DNA from: Bacteroidales bacterium
Lineage (GTDB): Bacteria > Bacteroidota > Bacteroidia > Bacteroidales > UBA932
Length of the DNA stretch: 64,000 bases
Assembly (NCBI GenBank): GCA_017443025.1
Contig: JAFSPG010000016.1
Location: 1-64,000 of the forward strand
Reading direction: 5' to 3'
Positions 1-9,031 of the stretch are shown piece after piece. How positions within the stretch are numbered: the first letter of the stretch is position 1; the number at the start of each line of letters is the position of its first letter. The translations under genes were made by a program, and so were the position numbers. The notes beneath the pieces are model-generated. The model saw only the letters and a program-made list of their open reading frames with translations, did no database searches and was not told the DNA's origin.

Positions 1-37
1 AAGATACGAAAAGTTGAGAGGAAAGGAAAATGTTTTG

Positions 38-122
38 TATCTTTGCGACGACATAATGCCTTGAGGCAGAATGTTAAAAATTTCGTATGGGTCCGGCGCT
101 GCGACAGTTTCCGGACCTTTTT
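38..122 (+). ncRNA. Candidate small RNA (promoter to terminator, no ORF)
   Basis: A -7 box TATCTTTG (38-45) with a TTG 21 nt upstream (14-16) is followed by about 70 nt without a credible ORF. There is a small hairpin GCC-TTGA-GGC (58-67), then a 7-bp stem GGTCCGG/CCGGACC (90-96 with 111-117) followed by five T, which is a good intrinsic terminator. The promoter-to-terminator spacing suggests a transcript of roughly 52-122. I do not recognise the family; it lacks the conserved SRP RNA and tmRNA signatures. It could also be the attenuated leader of something lost. Evidence is architecture only. Confidence 0.35.
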
Positions 123-174
123 AAGGGCCAATAATTAGTACATTTTAGTACCAAATCACGAAAAATCAGATATA

Positions 175-208
175 AAAAACGCCCCTCACGTATGTGAGAG
201 ACGTTTTT
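175..208 (-). terminator. Intrinsic terminator of tRNA-Asp (probably bidirectional)
   Basis: AAAAACG (175-181) pairs with CGTTTTT (202-208) and CTCAC (185-189) with GTGAG (194-198) around a GTAT loop. It lies directly 3' of tRNA-Asp on the minus strand. The flanking A and T tracts would let it work in both directions. Confidence 0.75.
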
Positions 209-211
209 AGG

Positions 212-285
212 CGGTGCGGAAGGGACTCGAACCCTCGACCTCCGGCGTGACAGGCCGGCATTCTAACCAGCTGAACTACCGCACC
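212..285 (-). tRNA. tRNA-Asp (anticodon GTC)
   Basis: On the minus strand the 7-bp acceptor GGTGCGG/CCGCACC closes a cloverleaf. The anticodon stem CCGGC/GCCGG holds the loop CTGTCAC, giving anticodon GTC. The T-arm carries GGTTCGAGTCC. CCA is not encoded. It has its own -7 box (TACCTTTG on the minus strand, 315-322) and a terminator at 175-208, so it is a single-gene unit. Confidence 0.95.
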
Positions 286-314
286 AGACTGGTTGTTTTC
301 CTCTAACGGGATTG

Positions 315-322
315 CAAAGGTA
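315..322 (-). promoter_or_regulatory. -7 box for tRNA-Asp
   Basis: Minus-strand TACCTTTG, about 30 nt upstream of the tRNA 5' end. The tRNA-fMet gene at the other end of the window has the identical octamer (62775-62782). Confidence 0.65.
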
Positions 323-370
323 CAACAAATTTGGGTATCTCCAAATATTTTGATTCCTTTTTTAAAAAAT

Positions 371-1735
371 TCAATTCTTTTCGCTGTTCTGGCGGCCCTG
401 GTAGAACCATTCCATTCTCAAAAAACTGATGAATTGCTGAAATATATCAGACTTTTTTGAAAACTTTTTGCCGGACAGGGTGAGCTCCGGAAGGGGAGCA
501 CTCTCCGAGGGAGAAGTCACGGTGACAGCAGGCAGGGCAACGGGCGGCCGGACGGAGCCGGTCGAATCTGCGGCGAGGGAATCCGAGGCCGCAGAGGTCA
601 TGGCTTCAAGCAGAGCCGCAAGGGAAGATTCCAGTTGCTCCACTCTCTGTCTGAGCTCCTGAATATGTGCGTCACGCGCCATCATGGAGGCATCGGTGTG
701 CTCGTATATGCTCTGCACGATATCTTCCACATCATCGCCGCCCATACCCACGGCGCCGTCGTGCAGAATCACCTGTTCCGCGCTGAGTCCGTGCATCTTT
801 GCACTCTCATAAAGCAATGTCTTGTGAATGTACTTCAAAGGCTCACCGGCAAGGCTGATGGTGACTTTGTTGCCCCCTGACTTTTGTATGGTATAATCGT
901 ATATGTAAGTTTTGCCGATTACGCGGTTCTCCGCAACAAATTCACGGACATTACGCAGGAAACGGTTTTCGCGAATCAGCCCGAAAGCGCTTATGATGCT
1001 CGGAATCAGAATCACCGCGAAGACTCCGGTGATAATGCGCCTCGTGCGCTGATGCCGCAGATTCACTCCGGCATCAGCGTGCTTGACGGGATAGTGCAGG
1101 AGTTTCGTGCCGATATATGTTGCTGTTGCGATAAAGACGGCGTTGATGATGAAAAGGTACATCGCCCCGAAAAAGAACCTCATGTTAAGATTCGCCAGAC
1201 CAAAGCCTGCGGTACAAAGAGGAGGCATCAGGGCTGTGGCAATCGCAACGCCGGAAATGACGGTTCCCCTCTCCTTACGGCTGTTCTCGAGTATGCCGGC
1301 GGCGCCGCCGAAGAAAGCAATCAGAACATCGTAAATCGTGGGGCTGGTTCTGGCCTGGAGCTCTGTCGGATCGGCCAGGTCAAGAGGCGAGACGATAAAG
1401 TATGCGCAGGAGGCCGCGAGGCTGATTAACACCATTATAATCAAGTTCTTGGCTGCCAGCTTCATAAGGTCAAGATCGCCGGTTCCCAGCGAAAGGCCAA
1501 TCCCGAGAATAGGGCCCATGACCGGGGAAATCAGCATCGCGCCGATGATTACGGCGGTGGAATTGACGTTAAGACCTACCGATGCGACTATTATTGCGAA
1601 GGCCAGAATCCAGACATTGGCTCCGCGGAACCATATTCCGCTTTTGATTCTTGCCGTTGCATCAGCAGTATCGATATCGTTCCTGACACCGGCTATCTTT
1701 TGCAGAAACTTTGAAAACCTGAATGAAATGTTCAT
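371..1735 (-). CDS. DUF389 (TIGR00341-type) integral membrane protein
   Basis: 454 residues. The first half has several hydrophobic helices with the DUF389 hallmark (NVNSTAVIIGAMLISPVMGP around residues 56-75, and a later ALMPPLC segment). The second half holds a soluble region with a coiled-coil-like stretch (QELRQRVEQLESSL) and a low-complexity tail. The family is widespread in Bacteroidota; its function is unknown, and transport or stress roles have only been suggested. It is divergent from uvrA, with its own -7 box 27 nt upstream (1762-1769). The start ATG at 1735 agrees with that promoter. Sure of the family, not of the role. Confidence 0.85.
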   Translation of the reverse strand: MNISFRFSKFLQKIAGVRNDIDTADATARIKSGIWFRGANVWILAFAIIVASVGLNVNSTAVIIGAMLISPVMGPILGIGLSLGTGDLDLMKLAAKNLIIMVLISLAASCAYFIVSPLDLADPTELQARTSPTIYDVLIAFFGGAAGILENSRKERGTVISGVAIATALMPPLCTAGFGLANLNMRFFFGAMYLFIINAVFIATATYIGTKLLHYPVKHADAGVNLRHQRTRRIITGVFAVILIPSIISAFGLIRENRFLRNVREFVAENRVIGKTYIYDYTIQKSGGNKVTISLAGEPLKYIHKTLLYESAKMHGLSAEQVILHDGAVGMGGDDVEDIVQSIYEHTDASMMARDAHIQELRQRVEQLESSLAALLEAMTSAASDSLAADSTGSVRPPVALPAVTVTSPSESAPLPELTLSGKKFSKKSDIFQQFISFLRMEWFYQGRQNSEKN

Positions 1736-1761
1736 ATCTGAATGGTTAATTGTTCAGTGAG

Positions 1762-1769
1762 CAAAGATA
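1762..1769 (-). promoter_or_regulatory. -7 box for the DUF389 gene
   Basis: Minus-strand TATCTTTG, about 27 nt upstream of the ATG at 1735. It lies 20 bp from the opposing uvrA box, so the two promoters are back to back. Confidence 0.65.
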
Positions 1770-1789
1770 ACAAATTAGTGAAAAAACCG

Positions 1790-1797
1790 TATATTTG
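1790..1797 (+). promoter_or_regulatory. -7 box for uvrA
   Basis: TATATTTG, about 20 nt upstream of the uvrA ATG at 1818. No LexA-like palindrome is evident to me. Confidence 0.65.
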
Positions 1798-1817
1798 TTT
1801 TTCCGCATTTTCAGAAT

Positions 1818-4643
1818 ATGCCGTCAGAAGGGAACATAATTATAAAGCGAGCGAATGTCAACAACCTCAAGGACGTATCGATAGAAATACCCCGAGGGAA
1901 ATTCGTCGTGATTACAGGTATTTCAGGCTCAGGAAAATCATCCCTGGCCTTTGATACCCTGTTCGCCGAAGGGCAGAGGCGCTTTGCAGAGAGCCTGTCG
2001 TCTTATGCCAGGCAGTTTCTCGGAAGAATGACGAAGCCCGATGTCGAGGCCATCGAAGGCGTTCCGCCGGCCATCGCCATTGAGCAGAAGGTCAATATCA
2101 GGAATCCCCGTTCTACGGTGGCTACAACCACTGAAATATTTGACTATCTGCGTATTGTCTTTGCGAAGATAGGCCGGACATATTCTCCCGTCAGCGGCGT
2201 GCTGGTGAAGAATCACACAGCCTCCGACGTAATGGAATATCTTTCGTCGCGCCCCGGCGAGACTCTCTATCTCCTGGCCGATGTCGGATGGAATGGACGC
2301 AGCGACAAAGTGGAGCTCATGCTCTCGCTCAAGGAGCAGGGATATACCCGTTTCTGGCAGCCCGACGGGGGCAAAGTCCTCAGGATAGAGGATGTGATGG
2401 AAAAATCGGAATCCGGAGATTTCCCCGAGGATTTGTTCCTGTTGGTTGACCGAGTGAGGATGGGTCCCGAAGGCCCCGACGATGACTTGAAAACCCGTCT
2501 GTACGCCTCCATAGACCATTCGTTCTCTGCAGGTGGCGGAGCTCTGTACGTGGCCGGTGAGGACGGTTCCAGGAAACGTTTCTCGACAGCCTTCGAGGCC
2601 GACGGAATGACATTCCGCGTGCCAGACGAATACATGTTCAGTTTCAACAGCCCCCTCGGTGCCTGTCCGGTATGCGGTGGACTGGGGAAAATCATAGGCG
2701 TAAGCGAGGATCTGGTGGTCCCCGACAAGACAAAAACCATTTATGACGGGGCAATCGCCTGCTGGAAGGGCGACAAGATGATTTGGTTCAAGGAGCAGCT
2801 TATCCGCTGCGCCGACCGCTATGGCATCCCGGTATTCACTCCCTATTGCCAGCTCACGGCAAAGCAGAAGGACATCCTCTGGAATGCCCGTCACGTCGAA
2901 GGCGATGAAGATTCCATAGTCGGAATCCGCGAGTTCTTCGAGTGGGTGGAGCAGAACCGCTACAAGATACAATATAAATATATGCTCAGCCGCTTCAGCG
3001 GAAGGGCGACCTGCAGCGAATGCGGCGGCAGCAGGCTTCGCAAGGACGCCATGTACGTAAAAGTCGGCGGCCGGAACATCCACGAGCTTCTTCAGATGAA
3101 CGTGAAGGAACTCCTTGGCTTCTTTGAAAAACTTGAGCTGAGCGAATCCGAGGCTAAAATCGCCGGCAAGGCCATAGAAGAAATAGTCTCCAGGCTCAAA
3201 TACATCTCCGACGTAGGGCTTGATTACCTTACCCTCGACCGTCCGAGCAATACCCTGTCGGGCGGCGAGAGCCAGAGGATTGGGCTCGTGACGGCACTTG
3301 GCAGCTCCCTCGTTGGCTCGATGTACATCCTTGACGAGCCTTCAATCGGGCTCCATCCCCGCGACACTGACCGCCTCATAGGCGTCTTGAAGCACCTTCG
3401 CGACATAGGAAACACCGTCATAGTAGTAGAACACGACGAGGAAATAATGCGGGCCGCCGACTACCTGATAGATTTGGGCCCTAAGGCCGGAATCTACGGT
3501 GGGGAAGTGGTGTTCAAGGGCAAGATTTCCGATGCTGCCGGGGCCGGGGAAAACGGCCGCTCGCTCACCCTGCAGTATCTTAACGGACAGAGGTCTCTCC
3601 CCGTTCGCAAGATACGTCCGTGGACGTATTCAATCAAGGTTGAGGGTGCGATGGAGCACAATCTCAAGGATATTGACGTCAAATTCCCCCTTGGCGTGCT
3701 GACCGTAGTTTCCGGAGTCAGCGGCAGCGGAAAATCATCTTTGGTGGGAGATATCCTCTATAACGCACTCAAGCGCAGGATTGACGAAACAGGCCCCCTC
3801 CCCGGAACTCATCGCGGCCTTTCCGGAAATATCGACCGGATTTCCAGAGTCGAGTTCGTGGACCAGAATCCAATCGGGAAAAGCAGCCGCTCCAATGCTG
3901 TGACATATCTCAAGATTTACGACGATATCCGCAGGCTTTTCGCGGCGCAGCAGTATGCAAAGATGAACGGCTACACTCCGTCATTCTTCTCCTTCAACCA
4001 GGATGGTGGCCGTTGTCCGGAGTGCCAGGGCGAGGGTGTGATTCACATCCCGATGCAGTTCATGGCCGACGTGACCATGGTCTGCGACACCTGCGGAGGC
4101 CGTCGTTTCAAACCGGATATCCTTGAAGTCCGCTATCGCGGGAAAAGTATCGCAGATGTCCTCGACATGAGTGTAGAGGAGGCCATGGAATTCTTCTCGG
4201 CGGGCCCGGAAGATGAGGCCAAAGCCGTGGTCCGTAAGCTTCAGTCCCTTGTGGATGTCGGCCTATCCTACATAAAGCTTGGCCAAAGCAGCAATACTCT
4301 TTCAGGCGGCGAGAGCCAGAGAATCAAGCTGGCCAGTTTCCTTGGAATGGAAGAAGGCCGTTCCGGCAAGAAAATAATGTTCATTTTCGACGAGCCTACC
4401 ACCGGACTTCATTTCTACGACGTTGAAAAGCTTCTGAAGTCCTTTGACGCCCTGCTTGATAAAGGTCATACCATTGTGGTCGTCGAGCATAATCTTCAGG
4501 TGATTCGCTCCGCCGACTGGATTATCGACCTTGGTCCGGAAGCCGGCGACGGCGGTGGAACTGTGGTATTCGAGGGCACTCCCGGGCAGCTTGTATCCAA
4601 TGGGGAAGGATATACGGCTGAGTATCTGAGAAAATTTTCATAA
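1818..4643 (+). CDS. uvrA: Excinuclease ABC subunit A (UvrA)
   Basis: 941 residues, the normal length. UvrA is the DNA-damage-sensing ATPase of nucleotide excision repair, which recruits UvrB. Two ABC modules are seen. The first has Walker A GISGSGKS at 34-41 and signature LSGGESQRI near 480. The second has Walker A VSGSGKSS near 633 and signature [12 protein letters not shown] near 830. CPVC at 283 belongs to the insertion domain, and the second zinc module starts with CPEC at 733 and ends with CDTCGG. Both Walker B/D-loop segments (DEPSIGLHP and DEPTTGLHF) are intact. Bacteroidota often carry two uvrA paralogues; I cannot tell which one this is. It stands alone behind its own promoter. Confidence 0.97.
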   Translation: MPSEGNIIIKRANVNNLKDVSIEIPRGKFVVITGISGSGKSSLAFDTLFAEGQRRFAESLSSYARQFLGRMTKPDVEAIEGVPPAIAIEQKVNIRNPRSTVATTTEIFDYLRIVFAKIGRTYSPVSGVLVKNHTASDVMEYLSSRPGETLYLLADVGWNGRSDKVELMLSLKEQGYTRFWQPDGGKVLRIEDVMEKSESGDFPEDLFLLVDRVRMGPEGPDDDLKTRLYASIDHSFSAGGGALYVAGEDGSRKRFSTAFEADGMTFRVPDEYMFSFNSPLGACPVCGGLGKIIGVSEDLVVPDKTKTIYDGAIACWKGDKMIWFKEQLIRCADRYGIPVFTPYCQLTAKQKDILWNARHVEGDEDSIVGIREFFEWVEQNRYKIQYKYMLSRFSGRATCSECGGSRLRKDAMYVKVGGRNIHELLQMNVKELLGFFEKLELSESEAKIAGKAIEEIVSRLKYISDVGLDYLTLDRPSNTLSGGESQRIGLVTALGSSLVGSMYILDEPSIGLHPRDTDRLIGVLKHLRDIGNTVIVVEHDEEIMRAADYLIDLGPKAGIYGGEVVFKGKISDAAGAGENGRSLTLQYLNGQRSLPVRKIRPWTYSIKVEGAMEHNLKDIDVKFPLGVLTVVSGVSGSGKSSLVGDILYNALKRRIDETGPLPGTHRGLSGNIDRISRVEFVDQNPIGKSSRSNAVTYLKIYDDIRRLFAAQQYAKMNGYTPSFFSFNQDGGRCPECQGEGVIHIPMQFMADVTMVCDTCGGRRFKPDILEVRYRGKSIADVLDMSVEEAMEFFSAGPEDEAKAVVRKLQSLVDVGLSYIKLGQSSNTLSGGESQRIKLASFLGMEEGRSGKKIMFIFDEPTTGLHFYDVEKLLKSFDALLDKGHTIVVVEHNLQVIRSADWIIDLGPEAGDGGGTVVFEGTPGQLVSNGEGYTAEYLRKFS

Positions 4644-4648
4644 ATTTG
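4641..4648 (+). promoter_or_regulatory. -7 box for the glycan locus
   Basis: TAAATTTG overlaps the uvrA stop codon and lies 27 nt before the ATG at 4675. It would separate the glycan genes from uvrA transcription. Confidence 0.5.
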
Positions 4649-4674
4649 TCCCTGGGACCCTAATTTGTTGAATT

Positions 4675-5520
4675 ATGGAAAAGACCAAAAGAATAGCGGC
4701 GGTGACTATGGTCCGCAACGATGATTTCTATCTTCGTAAATGGGTGGACTATTACGGTTCGCAACTCGGGAAGGAGAATCTCTATATCTTCTTCGACGGC
4801 CTCGACCAGACGATTGCCCCTTTCTGCGAGGGTACCAACGCTAAGCTCGTCAAGAAAATCGGCTCGCAGGTGGTTGAGGCGGAGAAAGGCCGCCTGAAGT
4901 TTCTTTCGAACAAGGCTGCATCCCTTCTGGTGGAAGACTATGATCTCGTGATAGGTGTCGATGCCGATGAATTCATAGTGGTGGATCCCAAACTTAGAAA
5001 GACGTTGCCGGAATTCCTGAGTGGCCTGAATATCAAATCTTCCGTTTCCGGACTCGGTATTGACTTCGGTCAGAAACTCGGCGAAGAAGGCGATATCACC
5101 GAAGACCAGCCATTCCTCCGTCAACGTCACTACGGTCAGATAGGAACGAGATATACAAAACCTTCCATCCTTGCCAAACCGCTCGTATGGGGCTCCGGCT
5201 TTCATCGTATCAAGGGGCACAATTTCCATATAGTCAAGGATTTGTATCTTTTCCATTTCGGCTACTTCGACATGAAGCGCCTCCAGGACCGCTTCGCCGA
5301 CAAGGACCGCCTGGCCCAGGGCTGGGGCAAGCATATGGAAAAGCGCTCGAGGACTATCCGTCTCGTCACCGACAAGAAGGCCCGCGACTTCGACTGCTGG
5401 ACCTCATTCGCAAGAATCTGCCAGACAATAGTCCGTCCTCCGTATGCCCTGAACAAGCCGGCTATGTTCGAGGCCAAGATTATAGTCCGCATCCCGGAAC
5501 GTTTCCAAGACATCGTATAG
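4675..5520 (+). CDS. Glycosyltransferase family 2-like protein
   Basis: 281 residues. The N-terminus (IAAVTMVRNDDFYLRKWVDY) matches the GT2-like family of Pfam type Glyco_tranf_2_4, which opens with a V-x-N-D/E motif and WI/WV-x-Y. A DAD triad at 96-98 in GVDADEF is the likely metal/nucleotide-sugar site. It has no membrane segment, so it is a cytosolic transferase. The next gene, a Stealth protein, starts 3 nt after the stop, so the two are almost certainly co-transcribed and act on the same glycan. The sugar donor cannot be read from sequence. Confidence 0.8.
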   Translation: MEKTKRIAAVTMVRNDDFYLRKWVDYYGSQLGKENLYIFFDGLDQTIAPFCEGTNAKLVKKIGSQVVEAEKGRLKFLSNKAASLLVEDYDLVIGVDADEFIVVDPKLRKTLPEFLSGLNIKSSVSGLGIDFGQKLGEEGDITEDQPFLRQRHYGQIGTRYTKPSILAKPLVWGSGFHRIKGHNFHIVKDLYLFHFGYFDMKRLQDRFADKDRLAQGWGKHMEKRSRTIRLVTDKKARDFDCWTSFARICQTIVRPPYALNKPAMFEAKIIVRIPERFQDIV

Positions 5521-5523
5521 CTT

Positions 5524-6498
5524 ATGGATTTTGAGATAGATGCTCTTCTGCCGTGGGTTGACGGGGATGATCCCGTCCTGAAGGCCAAGCGCAGCAAATA
5601 TATCAAGGCTTCAGATGCCGGCAACGACGACGTGGCCGGCGCAACCCGCTACAAGAGTATCGGAGAAATCAAGTACTGCGTGGCCTCCATACTGAGATTC
5701 GCCCCTTTCATAAGGAAGATATTCATAATGACCGACGGCCAGGACCCGAAGCTTGGAGATTTTATCGAAAAGAATTTCCCGGGGCAGTCGGGAAAGATTG
5801 AAATAATCGACCACAGCGTAATATTCAAGGGCTACGAAAAGGCCCTGCCGGTCTTTAATTCAAATGCAATCGAGGCGGTATTCTGGAACATCCCCCAGAT
5901 GAGCGAGCATATCCTCTATTTCAACGATGATTTTATGCTGACGGCTCCCGTCAGGCCGGAAGATTTCTTCCGCCCGGATGGCAGGGTGGTGTGCTTCGGT
6001 TCGTGGTTCCTGACTGCTTTCGGAAAGATGCTGCGCGCCGTAAAACCCAAGCATAACGGGCACAAGACCATAGGATTCAAGGATCTTATGATTAATGGTC
6101 AGGATTATTATTTTCACGGCAAGGGCTGGCGCTTCATCAACCTCGGACATACCCCAAGGCCTCTTCTTAAGAGCTGGTTCGAGAACTGGGCTCGAGAGCG
6201 TGACGATATGGTCCGGCTCAACATCACCGGCCGTTTCCGCGAGCCCTTCCATTTCCAGACTCAGGAGCCTTTTTACCTGGATCTAGCCCGTAAAGGCAAA
6301 CTCGACCTAATACCAGAAGAGAGCAAGACGCTATATTTCAAGCGCCGCAGCAAGAAGGATTATGTGAAACTCAAGCTGGAATCTTTCGACAGGTCCGACA
6401 AACCTTTCGCCTGCTTCAATTCCCTGGATTACTGCACGCCTCAGGAGCAGCAAATGGTCCTGGCCTGGCTGCAAAAGCGAATTGGAGTTACTGAGTAG
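5524..6498 (+). CDS. Stealth family sugar-phosphate transferase
   Basis: 324 residues. Conserved Stealth regions are visible in order: CR1 as LLPWVDGDDP (residues 8-17), CR2 with EIKYCVASI...IRKIFIMTDGQ, the SNAIEA segment followed by LYFNDDFML (CR3-like), and a C-terminal YCTP-type end. In characterised members these enzymes move hexose-1-phosphate or GlcNAc-1-phosphate from a nucleotide sugar to a glycan, giving phosphodiester-linked polymers. Here it sits behind a GT2 gene and faces three LicD genes, which also transfer phospho-groups. The gene ends 2 bp from the convergent licD gene. Family sure; acceptor unknown. Confidence 0.88.
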   Translation: MDFEIDALLPWVDGDDPVLKAKRSKYIKASDAGNDDVAGATRYKSIGEIKYCVASILRFAPFIRKIFIMTDGQDPKLGDFIEKNFPGQSGKIEIIDHSVIFKGYEKALPVFNSNAIEAVFWNIPQMSEHILYFNDDFMLTAPVRPEDFFRPDGRVVCFGSWFLTAFGKMLRAVKPKHNGHKTIGFKDLMINGQDYYFHGKGWRFINLGHTPRPLLKSWFENWARERDDMVRLNITGRFREPFHFQTQEPFYLDLARKGKLDLIPEESKTLYFKRRSKKDYVKLKLESFDRSDKPFACFNSLDYCTPQEQQMVLAWLQKRIGVTE

Positions 6499-6500
6499 GA

Positions 6501-7283
6501 TTATTTCCAGTAAACGTGGAAGCTGTGGTGGGCTTTCTGGTCTTTGGCGGGCGGGGGAGTGCGCCAGTCGCCGTACATAACGGTCAGATATTCGTCGTAA
6601 CCTTTTATGGCCATATACTTATGGCCTTCGAACTCTACGTCGATGAACTCCTTGAAGGCTTCGGCCCTGGCGTGCGTCTTAAAGAAAAAACCTCCTGTGG
6701 ACTCGCCGGCATAAGACGAAGTCTCGAAAGGATAACTGCGCAGATGCTTTTCCATCTCGGCGACATTAACCTCTTTGGACGGTTTGCCGATGCCGCGGAA
6801 ACGTCCCTTCAAACGCGCAAGGAAATGAACGGAATACTTGTAAAAGTTGGTTGACTTGTAGAGACACCGGCGGATGCGGCGGTATTTGTCAAAGTAGTCC
6901 TTCAGTTCCTGCTCATCGGCCGGCTGGCCGTCAATGGGGTAGACATCCACGAAAAGCCCTCCCATCTTGATACCCTTCTGAATCAGGATAGTACCCTTGT
7001 CAAAAACACGTGCGAAGGGACGGTAATAAGGTTCCTGTGAGAAATAACTCATCACATAGCTGTCCTCGGCCTTGAATTCAGAAATGAACCTGTCATAATC
7101 AGGGCGGGGCAGCATGATGTCAAGGTCATCGTCCCATGGGATGAAACCTTTGTGACGCAGGGCCCCGATAAGTGTGCCGGAACTAAGGGAATAGTGTACG
7201 CCGTTGGCACGACACCATGCGTCAATTTCGTCCAGCATATGCACCCAGCGGGTGCGCATTTCCTCGCCAGTCAACTCCTTCAT
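6501..7283 (-). CDS. LicD family phosphotransferase (copy 1)
   Basis: 260 residues. The LicD core GTLIGALRHKGFIPWDDDLDI (residues 36-56, with the acidic WDDDLDI at 50-56) is intact, followed by MLPRPDYD. LicD proteins transfer phosphocholine, ribitol phosphate or similar groups from CDP-activated donors to glycans. Its ATG overlaps the stop of the upstream licD gene (ATGA at 7280-7283), so the two are translationally coupled. The end LTVMYGDWRTPPP matches the LicD C-terminal GDYM.PP motif. Cytosolic, no signal peptide. The donor is likely the product of the nucleotidyltransferase at 10140. Confidence 0.9.
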   Translation of the reverse strand: MKELTGEEMRTRWVHMLDEIDAWCRANGVHYSLSSGTLIGALRHKGFIPWDDDLDIMLPRPDYDRFISEFKAEDSYVMSYFSQEPYYRPFARVFDKGTILIQKGIKMGGLFVDVYPIDGQPADEQELKDYFDKYRRIRRCLYKSTNFYKYSVHFLARLKGRFRGIGKPSKEVNVAEMEKHLRSYPFETSSYAGESTGGFFFKTHARAEAFKEFIDVEFEGHKYMAIKGYDEYLTVMYGDWRTPPPAKDQKAHHSFHVYWK

Positions 7284-8110
7284 TGGGTATCCTCCTTGAA
7301 ATATGCTACGATGGCGTGGCTCTTGCGTTTATCTTCCGGAGGAAGCTGCATATAGTCTCCGAATTGCTGACGGAGGAAGGTGTCCCAGTCGGCGATTGCG
7401 CGGAAGCTGTGACCTTCGAATTCCACCTCGGTGTATTTTTTGAAAACTTCGTTCCTGTAAATCTCGATGGTTCCCATTCCTCCTGACACAGGGCCCGAGT
7501 AGGGGGTGTTCTTGCCGTTATATTGGGTAAGATAGTTTTCCAGGATGTGGAACCATTCATCCGGACTGCGGCGGTGGGCCTGTATCTTCGGGATGATGGG
7601 ATCGTGGAAGGTAAAGGGGAAGAAGGGCCTCTGGCTCAGATAGAGGCGATGCCTCAGGCGGCTTACCGTACGGGCGAACTTGTAATGCTCCGCAGGGTCG
7701 GCCGGGGCGCTGTCGATCGGGAAAATATCGATGTTGATACCGAATTTGTACAGATATTTGCGCTTGAGCTCGTTGCAGACGGAGGTGGTGTCTTCCACTT
7801 TTCCGTAGCAGAGGATGCACTTGCTGTCGGGGGTGTCGGTATTGTAAAGCGTAGTGAAACGGCTGCCGCTGCCTGACTGCGGGAAAAGCGCCATGAAATG
7901 CTCGAAATCCTTGCGGGGCATCATGATGTCAAGGTCGTCGTCCCAGGGGATGAAGCCTTTATGGCGTATGGCTCCGAGCAGGGTGCCGTAGGTGAGGGAA
8001 TAGCTTATGCGGTTTTCGCGGCAGAACTTATCTACCTCGACGAGGATGTCGAGCAGGGCATGTTGAAGTTCGCGGAGGGAAAGTTGTTTTATGTTCGGGT
8101 AGTCTTCCAT
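7280..8110 (-). CDS. LicD family phosphotransferase (copy 2)
   Basis: 276 residues from ATG 8110. A longer open frame runs further upstream, but it would overlap the divergent copy 3 and adds no conserved sequence, so I chose MEDYPNIKQL as the start. GTLLGAIRHKGFIPWDDDLD ends at residue 61 and the C-terminal QQFGDYMQLPPEDKR motif is complete. First gene of a two-gene minus-strand unit with copy 1. A -7 box TATTTTTG (8115-8122) ends only 5 nt upstream of the ATG, which implies a leaderless or nearly leaderless transcript. It is only partly similar to copies 1 and 3, so this is not a recent duplication. Confidence 0.88.
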   Translation of the reverse strand: MEDYPNIKQLSLRELQHALLDILVEVDKFCRENRISYSLTYGTLLGAIRHKGFIPWDDDLDIMMPRKDFEHFMALFPQSGSGSRFTTLYNTDTPDSKCILCYGKVEDTTSVCNELKRKYLYKFGINIDIFPIDSAPADPAEHYKFARTVSRLRHRLYLSQRPFFPFTFHDPIIPKIQAHRRSPDEWFHILENYLTQYNGKNTPYSGPVSGGMGTIEIYRNEVFKKYTEVEFEGHSFRAIADWDTFLRQQFGDYMQLPPEDKRKSHAIVAYFKEDTQ

Positions 8111-8114
8111 ACGG

Positions 8115-8122
8115 CAAAAATA
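8115..8122 (-). promoter_or_regulatory. -7 box for licD copies 2 and 1
   Basis: Minus-strand TATTTTTG, 5 nt from the ATG at 8110. The divergent copy 3 has its own box 32 bp away (8154-8161). Confidence 0.45.
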
Positions 8123-8153
8123 TAAAAAAACCAGAGAATTACCGAATTTTATG

Positions 8154-8161
8154 TATCTTTG
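8154..8161 (+). promoter_or_regulatory. -7 box for licD copy 3 and downstream genes
   Basis: TATCTTTG. It overlaps a TTG that could be misread as a start codon at 8159. Transcription would begin about 8168, leaving the ATG at 8189 with GGAG (8180-8183) before it. Confidence 0.7.
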
Positions 8162-8188
8162 CTTGATTTTAACCGTTACGGAGTATCT

Positions 8189-9022
8189 ATGAGAAAGATG
8201 ACGCTTCACGATATGTGGGATGCAAGTCTCAATATCCTCAAAGATGTCGACAAATTCTGCCAGGAGAACAATATCACTTATTTTCTGGCCTATGGCTCGC
8301 TTCTGGGGGCTATCAGGCACAAGGGTTTCATCCCTTGGGATGATGATATTGACATTCTTGTACCGCGTCCTGACTACGACCGCCTGCTCTCGACTTTCAA
8401 TGTTCCGGGCTACGATGTAGTTTACGCCGAGAAGCGCCCCGACGTATATCTCACATACTCCAGAATATGCGATACCGCCAGGACTCTCGTCAAGACTGCA
8501 AGTCCCTGGATGAAGGGCACAATCGAATCCGGTCTGTGGATTGACGTTTTCCCTCTGGATGCCGTTTCTGACAACGAAGAAGAATACAAGGCCCTGTATG
8601 AGCGCGTGAAGAAGGATTATTTCGAGACGGTAGCCATACGCCGCCGCAAGACCAAACTTGACAAGGCTTTCGGCTTCGAGCGCAACGCAAAGACAATTCT
8701 TCACCGTTTCCTTCACCCTATCCGTCATTTCCAAAGCCCTATGCCCGCCAAGAACAGGCTCGTTGCGGAGATGGAAGCCTGCCCTCCTTATGGCAGTACC
8801 AAGCACGTCTCGATGCTACCCTGCCCCGAGCGCAACAGGGAGGAGTGGTTCCCGATTGAGGATTTCGCATCGGCGGTCGATGTCGAATTCTGCGGCTGCA
8901 AGTTCAAGGCTCCTGTGGGCTGGCAACATCATCTTACCCAGCTCTGGGGAGATTACAACCAGCTTCCTCCGGAGGAAGACAGGCATCCCCGCCAAAGCTA
9001 TCTCAGAGTATTTTACAAATAG
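8189..9022 (+). CDS. LicD family phosphotransferase (copy 3)
   Basis: 277 residues from ATG 8189 (MRKMTLHDMW). The in-frame TTG at 8159 lies inside the -7 promoter box and is rejected as a start. The core GSLLGAIRHKGFIPWDDDID ends at residue 55 and the C-terminal LWGDYNQLPPEEDR motif is intact. First gene of a three-gene unit with the aminotransferase-like gene (9-nt gap) and the nucleotidyltransferase (4-nt gap). Sharing an operon with a LicC-like enzyme is the classical arrangement of lic loci, so this copy most likely uses the activated donor made next door. Confidence 0.9.
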   Translation: MRKMTLHDMWDASLNILKDVDKFCQENNITYFLAYGSLLGAIRHKGFIPWDDDIDILVPRPDYDRLLSTFNVPGYDVVYAEKRPDVYLTYSRICDTARTLVKTASPWMKGTIESGLWIDVFPLDAVSDNEEEYKALYERVKKDYFETVAIRRRKTKLDKAFGFERNAKTILHRFLHPIRHFQSPMPAKNRLVAEMEACPPYGSTKHVSMLPCPERNREEWFPIEDFASAVDVEFCGCKFKAPVGWQHHLTQLWGDYNQLPPEEDRHPRQSYLRVFYK

Positions 9023-9031
9023 TCGCACGAT

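Noticed and set aside
8111-8806. Upstream extension of licD copy 2 to a 508-residue protein
   Set aside because: It would cover the divergent licD copy 3 and both promoters; the added sequence has no LicD similarity.
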